Shown piece by piece: positions 13,736-19,453 of a DNA stretch of 19,453 bases. Positions within the stretch are counted from its first letter, which is position 1, and each line of letters begins with the position of its first letter. Origin of the DNA: JBPBQZ01 sp050955105 (GTDB lineage Bacteria > Pseudomonadota > Gammaproteobacteria > Burkholderiales > Burkholderiaceae); contig JBPBQZ010000044.1 in the NCBI GenBank assembly GCA_050955105.1, positions 1 to 19,453 of the forward strand, written 5' to 3'. The notes beneath the pieces were generated by a model. It searched no databases. It was not told the origin of the DNA and was given only the letters and a program-made list of their open reading frames with translations. A program made the position numbers and the translations under genes.

Positions 13736-16657
13736 ATGAGCAATAAGAAACCCGCCAACAATTCCGCCAAGGCCGATGGCCGCGGCGCACCGCGCGCCTC
13801 GCGTTATCCGGTGAATCTGCTCGACACGCCGTTCCCGATGCGTGGCGACCTGCCACGTCGCGAGCCGGAGTGGGTAAAGGCCTGGCAAGACAACGACCTC
13901 TATGGAAAGATCCGCGCGGCCTGCGCCGGACGCCCGAAGTTCGTGCTGCACGATGGGCCGCCCTATGCGAACGGCGATATCCATATCGGTCACGCGGTCA
14001 ATAAAATCCTCAAGGACATGATCGTCAAGGCGCGCACGCTCGCGGGCTTCGATGCGCCTTATGTGCCGGGCTGGGACTGTCACGGCATGCCGATCGAAAT
14101 CCAGATCGAGAAACAATTCGGCAAGGATTTGCCCACCGCCGAGGTGCAGCGCCGCGCGCGTGCCTATGCCACCGAGCAGATCGCCAAGCAGAAGGAAGGC
14201 TTTCAGCGACTCGGCGTACTGGGCGACTGGAATGATCCTTACCTGACGATGAATTACGCCAACGAAGCCGATGAAATTCGCGCGCTGGCAAAAATCTTCG
14301 AGAAAGGCTATCTGTTCCGCGGGCTCAAGCCAGTGAATTGGTGTTTCGATTGCGGTTCGGCATTGGCCGAAGCGGAAGTCGAATATGCGGATCGCGTCGA
14401 CACCTCGGTGGACGTCGGTTTTCCGTTCGCGCAACCCGACAAGGTCGCCCAGGCTTTCGGACTGAGCGCGCTGCCGCCGGCGCCGCATCTTGCAGCAGAC
14501 GCCAGCGACGCCGCCCGCGCACGCGCGCTCGGCCAGATCGTCATCTGGACCACCACGCCGTGGACCCTGCCTGCCAACCAGGCGCTGAACGTGCATCCGG
14601 AAATCAACTATGCGCTGGTTGGCACGCCGACAGGTTTGCTGATCGTCGCCGAAGAATTGGTGGAGGCTTGCCTCAAGCGCTATGGCATCGATGCGGCCGA
14701 CGCGCAGGTCGTCGCCACCGCACCGGGTGCCGCATTGGCCGGCATCCGCTTCACGCATCCGCTAGCCGGCGTCGACGCCGGCTATCAGCGCACCTCGCCG
14801 GTCTATCTGGGCGATTACGTCACGCTCGACGCGGGCACCGGGGTGGTTCATTCGGCCCCGGCCTACGGCATCGAAGACTTCATCTCGTGCAAGGCGCATG
14901 GACTGGTCGACGCGGACATCATCAACCCGGTGATGGGCGATGGCCGCTACGTCTCGACGCTGCCGCTATTCGGCGGACTGTCGATCTGGGCGGCGAACAA
15001 GGACATCGTCGAAACGCTCGAAGCGGCTGGCACGCTGCGGCACGCCGAAGCGCACCGGCACAGCTATATGCACTGCTGGCGGCACAAGACGCCGATCATC
15101 TATCGCGCCACCTCGCAATGGTTCGCCGGTATGGATCTCACGCCGCGCGACGGCGGCGCCACGCTGCGCGAGACTGCGCTGGCCGCAGTCGAGGCGACCC
15201 AGTTCTTCCCCGCATGGGGCAAGCAGCGGCTGCACAATATGATCGCCAACCGTCCCGACTGGACGTTGTCGCGGCAGCGCCAGTGGGGCGTGCCGATGGC
15301 CTTCATCGTGCATCGCGAAACCGGCGCGCTGCATCCCGATACCCCCGCATTGCTGGAGGCCGTGGCGGTGCTGGTCGAACAAGGCGGCATCGAAGCCTGG
15401 CAGTCGCTCGACCTGCGCGAACTGATCGGCGACGCTGCCGCTCACTATGAAAAGAATCGCGACACGCTCGACGTCTGGTTCGATTCCGGCACCACGCATT
15501 GGCATGTGCTGCGCGGCTCGCACCGTGACGTGCTGCAGTTCCCCGCCGACCTCTATCTGGAAGGCTCGGACCAGCATCGCGGCTGGTTCCACTCGTCGCT
15601 GCTGACCGCGTCGATGCTGGATGGCCGCGCGCCGTACAAGGCTTTGCTGACGCACGGTTTCACGGTCGACGGCGAAGGCCGCAAGATGTCGAAATCGATC
15701 GGCAATACGGTGGCGCCGCAGGAAGTTTCCGGCAAACTCGGCGCGGAGATCATCCGCCTCTGGGTGGCCTCCACCGACTATTCCGGCGAACTGGCGATCT
15801 CCGAAGAAATCCTCAAGCGCGTGGTCGAAGGCTATCGCCGCATTCGCAATACCTTGCGCTTCCTGTTGGCGAATCTGTCCGATTTCGACTACGCCCGCGA
15901 CGCCTTGCCGGTCGACCAATGGCTGGAAATCGATCGCTACGCGATCGCGCTCGCGCAGGTCTCGCAAACCGAAATGCTGGCGCACTATGAACGCTTCGAG
16001 TTTCATCCGGTGGCGGCCAAGCTGCAGACCTTCTGCTCGGAAGATCTCGGCGGCTTTTATCTGGACGTGCTCAAAGACCGCCTCTATACCACCGCCGCTG
16101 GCTCGCCCGCGCGCCGCGCGGCGCAGACTGCGCTGTATCACCTCGCGCACGGCATCTTGCGTGTGATGGCGCCGTTCCTCTCGTTCACCGCCGAAGAGGC
16201 CTTCAAGGTGCTGGTGCCCGGCAGCGTCTCGATCTTCACCGAAGTGTTCCACGCTTACCCGGAAATCCCGGACAGCAGCGCGCTGCTCGACAAATGGCAA
16301 GTACTGCGCAGCGTGCGCGGCGACGTGACCAAGGCACTCGAAGAAGCCCGCGTGGCCGAGCGCATCGGTTCCTCGCTGCAAGCTGAAGTCACGGTACGCG
16401 CCACACCGGTGCGTTACGCGGCACTCGCAAGCCTCGGCGACGATCTGAAATTCGTCTTGATCACCTCGTCGGCAACGCTGGAGCAAGTCGCCGACGAAGC
16501 CGAGGCGGGCGTGCTGGTAACGCCCTCGTCGCATGAGAAGTGCGAACGCTGCTGGCACTACCGCGCCGACGTGGGACATGACCCGGCCCATCCGACGCTT
16601 TGCGGGCGCTGCACCACCAACCTCTTCGGTTTCGGCGAACACAGGAGCGCAGCATAA
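13736..16657 (+). CDS. ileS: Isoleucyl-tRNA synthetase
   Basis: IleRS charges tRNA-Ile and hydrolyses mischarged valine. The 973-residue protein has the class I signatures: PPYANGDIHIGH (HIGH at 83-86) and KMSKS at about 650-654. Between them is the CP1 editing insertion, with WTTTPWTLPANQALN and the GTGVVHSAPAYG segment. The C-terminal zinc site is complete: Cys 936 and 939 (CERCW) and Cys 956 and 959 (CGRC). The length and zinc tail fit the bacterial type rather than the eukaryote-like, mupirocin-resistant type. An N-terminal tail of about 22 residues is basic and not conserved. The ATG at 13736 has no clear Shine-Dalgarno site. The stop codon overlaps the lspA start (TAATG). Confidence 0.98.
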   Translation: MSNKKPANNSAKADGRGAPRASRYPVNLLDTPFPMRGDLPRREPEWVKAWQDNDLYGKIRAACAGRPKFVLHDGPPYANGDIHIGHAVNKILKDMIVKARTLAGFDAPYVPGWDCHGMPIEIQIEKQFGKDLPTAEVQRRARAYATEQIAKQKEGFQRLGVLGDWNDPYLTMNYANEADEIRALAKIFEKGYLFRGLKPVNWCFDCGSALAEAEVEYADRVDTSVDVGFPFAQPDKVAQAFGLSALPPAPHLAADASDAARARALGQIVIWTTTPWTLPANQALNVHPEINYALVGTPTGLLIVAEELVEACLKRYGIDAADAQVVATAPGAALAGIRFTHPLAGVDAGYQRTSPVYLGDYVTLDAGTGVVHSAPAYGIEDFISCKAHGLVDADIINPVMGDGRYVSTLPLFGGLSIWAANKDIVETLEAAGTLRHAEAHRHSYMHCWRHKTPIIYRATSQWFAGMDLTPRDGGATLRETALAAVEATQFFPAWGKQRLHNMIANRPDWTLSRQRQWGVPMAFIVHRETGALHPDTPALLEAVAVLVEQGGIEAWQSLDLRELIGDAAAHYEKNRDTLDVWFDSGTTHWHVLRGSHRDVLQFPADLYLEGSDQHRGWFHSSLLTASMLDGRAPYKALLTHGFTVDGEGRKMSKSIGNTVAPQEVSGKLGAEIIRLWVASTDYSGELAISEEILKRVVEGYRRIRNTLRFLLANLSDFDYARDALPVDQWLEIDRYAIALAQVSQTEMLAHYERFEFHPVAAKLQTFCSEDLGGFYLDVLKDRLYTTAAGSPARRAAQTALYHLAHGILRVMAPFLSFTAEEAFKVLVPGSVSIFTEVFHAYPEIPDSSALLDKWQVLRSVRGDVTKALEEARVAERIGSSLQAEVTVRATPVRYAALASLGDDLKFVLITSSATLEQVADEAEAGVLVTPSSHEKCERCWHYRADVGHDPAHPTLCGRCTTNLFGFGEHRSAA

Positions 16658-17160
16658 TGGCCACCAAACGTGCGTACGCGAGTTCGGGCAACAGCCTGTG
16701 GCCCTGGTTGGGCGTTGCGATAATCGTGATCTTGCTCGACCAGTTGACCAAGCTGGCGATCAGCCGACTCTTCGTCTACGGCGAGTCGCGCTCAATGACC
16801 GATTTCTTCAATCTCGTGTTGATCTACAACCGCGGTGCCGCGTTCAGCTTCCTGGCCGCCGCCGATGGCTGGCAGCGTTGGGCGTTCACGATTCTCGGCG
16901 TGCTGGCCGCCGTCGTCATCGGCTGGATGTTGCGACGACACGGCAACCAGAAGATGTTCTGCACCGCGCTGTCGTTGGTGCTGGGCGGAGCGCTAGGCAA
17001 CGTCATCGACCGGCTGGCGTATGGTCACGTCATCGACTTCCTGGATTTCCATGCCGGCAGTTGGCACTGGCCGGCGTTCAATATCGCCGACAGCGGCATT
17101 ACCATCGGCGCGATACTGTTGGTGATCGATGAACTGCGGCGAGTACGCGGCGCGCGCTAA
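16657..17160 (+). CDS. lspA: Lipoprotein signal peptidase (signal peptidase II)
   Basis: LspA is an inner-membrane aspartyl protease that cuts the signal peptide from diacylglyceryl prolipoproteins. The 167-residue product has four membrane segments (about 14-33, 62-80 after the NRGAAFSF loop, 82-92 with the following stretch, and 142-159). The conserved motifs are DQLTK (28-32), NRGAAF (58-63), GNVIDR (114-119), HVIDF and FNIADSG. The catalytic aspartates are Asp 127 and Asp 145. I chose the ATG at 16657, overlapping the ileS stop, with AGGAG (16643-16647) upstream; the frame continues upstream inside ileS. It is part of the ileS-lspA-coaBC operon. Confidence 0.97.
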   Translation: MATKRAYASSGNSLWPWLGVAIIVILLDQLTKLAISRLFVYGESRSMTDFFNLVLIYNRGAAFSFLAAADGWQRWAFTILGVLAAVVIGWMLRRHGNQKMFCTALSLVLGGALGNVIDRLAYGHVIDFLDFHAGSWHWPAFNIADSGITIGAILLVIDELRRVRGAR

Positions 17161-17193
17161 GCGTCGGCTCGATCAAGAATCCAAGGATCATTT

Positions 17194-18408
17194 ATGGCAT
17201 TGGCTGACGAATTGACGGGTCGACATATCCTGCTGGGCCTGTCGGGCGGCGTCGCCTGCTACAAAGCGGCACAATTGGCGCGCTCGTTGATCAAGGCGGG
17301 CGCAACCGTGCAGGCCGTCATGACCGATGCGGCCACGCAGTTCATCGGACCGCTGACCTTGCAGGCGCTGACCGGCCGGCCGGTCTACACCAGCCAATGG
17401 GATGCGCGTATGCCCAACGGCATGCCTCATATCGATTTGTCGCGCGACGCGCATGCCATCGTGGTGGCGCCCGCGTCGGCCGACTTCATGTCGAAGCTGG
17501 TGCACGGCGCGGCGGACGACTTGCTGTCAACGCTGTGCCTGGCGCGCGACTGTCCGCTGCTGGTGGCGCCGGCGATGAATCGCCAGATGTGGGGACATAG
17601 CGCGACTCAGCGCAATGTTGCGCAACTGCGCGCTGATGGCGTACAGGTGCTGGGCCCGGATAGCGGCTCGCAGGCGTGCGGCGAAACCGGCGAAGGCCGC
17701 ATGCTCGAGCCCGACGATATTGCCGAGGCGGTGTCGGCATTCTTCGAGCCGAAGCGACTGGCCGGCCGGCGCGTGCTGCTGACCGCCGGTCCCACCTTTG
17801 AAGCGCTCGACCCGGTGCGCGGCCTGACCAATCATTCAAGTGGCAAGATGGGCTTCGCGCTCGCGCGCGCCGCCGCGCGCGCGGGTGCCGCGGTCACGCT
17901 TGTGGCCGGCCCCTGCTCGCTCGCCACGCCAGCCGGCGTGGCGCGCATCGACGTGCGCAGCGCGCTCGACATGCATGCCGCCGTGATGAGTCGCGTAGCC
18001 GATTGCGACGTATTCATCAGCGTGGCGGCGGTCGCCGACTGGCGGGTCGATCACTACAGCGAGCAGAAGCTGAAAAAGCAGGCGGGCGACGCGGCACCAA
18101 CGCTGCGCTTCATTGAGAATCCCGATATTCTGGCGGAAGTGGCCGCGCTGCCGGCGCCACCCTTCTGCGTGGGCTTCGCGGCCGAAAGCGATGCCCTGCT
18201 CGAAAACGGGCAAGCCAAGCGTGTGCGCAAAAACATCCCGCTGTTGATCGGCAATATCGGCCCATCGACCTTCGGTCTCGACGACAACGAAGTGGTCGTC
18301 ATCGACGCGCAGCGCGCAGTCAGCCTGCCACGCGCCGACAAGCACACGCTGGCGCGCGGCTTGATCGAAGAAATCGCCAAGCGCCTGCCCGATAGCCTGT
18401 TTTTCTAA
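17194..18408 (+). CDS. coaBC: Bifunctional phosphopantothenoylcysteine decarboxylase/phosphopantothenate-cysteine ligase (CoaBC, Dfp)
   Basis: CoaBC carries out two middle steps of coenzyme A synthesis: CoaB joins 4'-phosphopantothenate to cysteine using CTP, and the FMN-bound CoaC half decarboxylates the product. In the 404-residue protein, residues 1-185 are CoaC, with GLSGGVACYKA, the catalytic His 79 (MPHIDL), APAMN (Asn 129) and the active-site Cys 162 in ACGETGEGRM. Residues from about 190 are CoaB, with LTAGPTFEALDPVR, NHSSGKMG, SVAAVADW, NPDIL and GFAAES. The ATG at 17194 has AAGGA (17183-17187) 6 bp upstream. It lies 33 bp after lspA and 13 bp before the oxidoreductase gene. In many proteobacteria dut follows coaBC; here it does not. 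Confidence 0.97.
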   Translation: MALADELTGRHILLGLSGGVACYKAAQLARSLIKAGATVQAVMTDAATQFIGPLTLQALTGRPVYTSQWDARMPNGMPHIDLSRDAHAIVVAPASADFMSKLVHGAADDLLSTLCLARDCPLLVAPAMNRQMWGHSATQRNVAQLRADGVQVLGPDSGSQACGETGEGRMLEPDDIAEAVSAFFEPKRLAGRRVLLTAGPTFEALDPVRGLTNHSSGKMGFALARAAARAGAAVTLVAGPCSLATPAGVARIDVRSALDMHAAVMSRVADCDVFISVAAVADWRVDHYSEQKLKKQAGDAAPTLRFIENPDILAEVAALPAPPFCVGFAAESDALLENGQAKRVRKNIPLLIGNIGPSTFGLDDNEVVVIDAQRAVSLPRADKHTLARGLIEEIAKRLPDSLFF

Positions 18409-18421
18409 AAGAGGTGCTTTG

Positions 18422-19441
18422 ATGACGCGCTTGTCGGTTCTGGATCAGACCCCCGTCATCGAAGGCCATAGCGCCGCCGATGCCGTCGCCGCCACCATCG
18501 AGCTGGCGCAAGCAGCCGACGAACTTGGCTATACGCGCTACTGGTGTGCCGAACATCACGGCTTGCGTGGCGTGTCGAACCCCTGCCCCGAGGTCATGCT
18601 GGCGCGCATCGGCAGCATCACGCGCCGTATCCGCATCGGCTCGGGCGGCGTGATGCTGCCCTACTACAGCCCGTTCAAGGTCGCTGAACAATTCCTGATG
18701 CTCGAGGCGCTGTTCCCGAACCGTATCGATCTGGGCGTAGGACGCGCGCCAGGCGGCGACTCGCGCACCGCGCAAGCGGTGGCGGCCGGCCAATATAACC
18801 ATGGCGAACTGTTTCCCGAGCAGGTATCCGAGCTGGTCGGGCTCTTGAACGGTTCACTGCCGGACGACCACCGCGCGAAAAACGTCGTGTTGCAGCCGCA
18901 GATCGAGACGCGTCCGGAAGTATGGATGCTGGGCTCCAGCGATTTCGGCGGCCGCCTGGCGGCGCAACTCGGCATCCATTTCGCCTTCGCGCACTTCATC
19001 AATGCGCACTATGGGCCGGCCATCATGGAGTCGTACCAAAGCTTCCATCGGCCGAATCGCTCCGGCGCACCGGCTTACGGTGCCGCGGCGATCTTCGTGA
19101 TTTGTGCCGACACCGAAGCCGAGGCGGCCGCTCTGGAGGCGGGCGTCGACCTGCGACGCGTGCAGATGGCCTACGGGCTCAACGCGCCGATCCCATCGAT
19201 CGAGCAGGCGGCCAATCAGGAATACGGCGAACGTGAACGCCTGGTGATCCAGCGCGAGAAGCCACGCAGTATCATCGGCACCCCGGAGCGCGTGGCTGAA
19301 CAGATGCGCGCATTGGCCGAGCGTTTCGCGGTCGACGAATTGATCGTGCTGACGGTGGCCGGTAGCTATCGCGCGCGCTTGCGCTCGTATGAGCTGCTGG
19401 CGCAAACCTTTGATCTGGGCGCGGGCCAGGCCGCGGGCTAA
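18422..19441 (+). CDS. Luciferase-like (LLM class) flavin-dependent oxidoreductase, YhbW/MsnO8-like
   Basis: The 339-residue product is a bacterial-luciferase-fold (TIM barrel) protein expected to use FMN or F420-like reduced flavin; the substrate is unknown. Visible family marks are LSVLDQTPVIEGHSA at the N-terminus, the YWCAEHHG segment, IRIGSGGVMLPYYSPFKVAEQF, the NRIDLGVGRAPGGD loop, a WMLGSS strand, and a C-terminal IIGTPERVAEQM. The wording is closest to the YhbW-type single-subunit group. I chose the ATG at 18422, with GAGG (18411-18414) 7 bp upstream, rather than the overlapping TTG at 18419. It begins 13 bp after coaBC, so it is probably the last-known gene of that operon. Only 12 bp follow its stop in the window, so a terminator cannot be seen. 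Confidence 0.9.
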   Translation: MTRLSVLDQTPVIEGHSAADAVAATIELAQAADELGYTRYWCAEHHGLRGVSNPCPEVMLARIGSITRRIRIGSGGVMLPYYSPFKVAEQFLMLEALFPNRIDLGVGRAPGGDSRTAQAVAAGQYNHGELFPEQVSELVGLLNGSLPDDHRAKNVVLQPQIETRPEVWMLGSSDFGGRLAAQLGIHFAFAHFINAHYGPAIMESYQSFHRPNRSGAPAYGAAAIFVICADTEAEAAALEAGVDLRRVQMAYGLNAPIPSIEQAANQEYGERERLVIQREKPRSIIGTPERVAEQMRALAERFAVDELIVLTVAGSYRARLRSYELLAQTFDLGAGQAAG

Positions 19442-19453
19442 CCGTCAACGCCG

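Noticed and set aside
13643..14758. 371-codon minus-strand open frame opposite the start of ileS
   Set aside because: It is antisense to the IleRS catalytic and editing domains and has no recognisable domain.
14966..16642. 558-codon open frame on the minus strand inside ileS
   Set aside because: It is fully antisense to ileS and its residues (many Arg, His, Gln, Ala) are those produced by reading GC-rich codons backwards. It has no family likeness.
1..19453. Search for mobile elements, CRISPR arrays, tRNA/rRNA genes or defence genes
   Set aside because: No long terminal repeats, regular repeat-spacer pattern, transposase motif or cloverleaf was seen; all sizeable coding regions are accounted for by core genes.

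Overview
The window is a stretch of core housekeeping genes from a GC-rich beta-proteobacterium, most likely a member of the Burkholderiaceae. The evidence is the gene content and order (livHM, ispH, slpA, radC, rpmB-rpmG, nadB/nadC/nadA, a fatty acid desaturase, an RsmB/NOP methyltransferase, purN, ribF, ileS, lspA, coaBC), the high G+C third codon positions, and the desaturase and NadA/RibF protein sequences, which read like Burkholderia proteins. The species cannot be named from this alone. I see no insertion sequence, prophage, CRISPR array, tRNA or rRNA.

Layout, left to right. Positions 1-3223 lie on the minus strand: slpA and ispH form a tight pair, followed after a 448-bp gap by livH and the start of livM, which runs off the left edge. 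From the divergent slpA/radC region, radC, rpmB, rpmG and nadB read on the plus strand, with a strong terminator after rpmG. nadB converges on nadC, which with nadA forms a minus-strand pair; together these three genes cover de novo NAD synthesis from aspartate to nicotinate mononucleotide. Next, still on the minus strand, come a membrane fatty acid desaturase with its own promoter and terminator, then purN and an RsmB/NOP-type RNA methyltransferase coupled by an ATGA overlap. From a second divergent region (12353-12595) the plus strand carries ribF, ileS, lspA, coaBC and a luciferase-like flavin oxidoreductase. The last four are nearly contiguous and probably form one operon.

The genes serve cofactor synthesis (NAD, FMN/FAD, CoA, isoprenoid precursors), translation (L28, L33, IleRS, an RNA methyltransferase), purine synthesis, lipoprotein maturation, amino acid uptake and membrane lipid adjustment. 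RibF supplies the flavin needed by NadB, by the CoaC half of CoaBC and by the flavin oxidoreductase, so the neighbourhood has a flavin theme, although that may simply reflect conserved gene order.

I found no convincing undescribed system. The points worth a second look are mostly non-coding: a 32-nt imperfect palindrome between the methyltransferase and the desaturase, hairpins between ribF and ileS, long leaders before rpmB, ribF and livH, a purN start with no ribosome binding site beside a -10-like box, and a flavin oxidoreductase appended to the lspA-coaBC operon.
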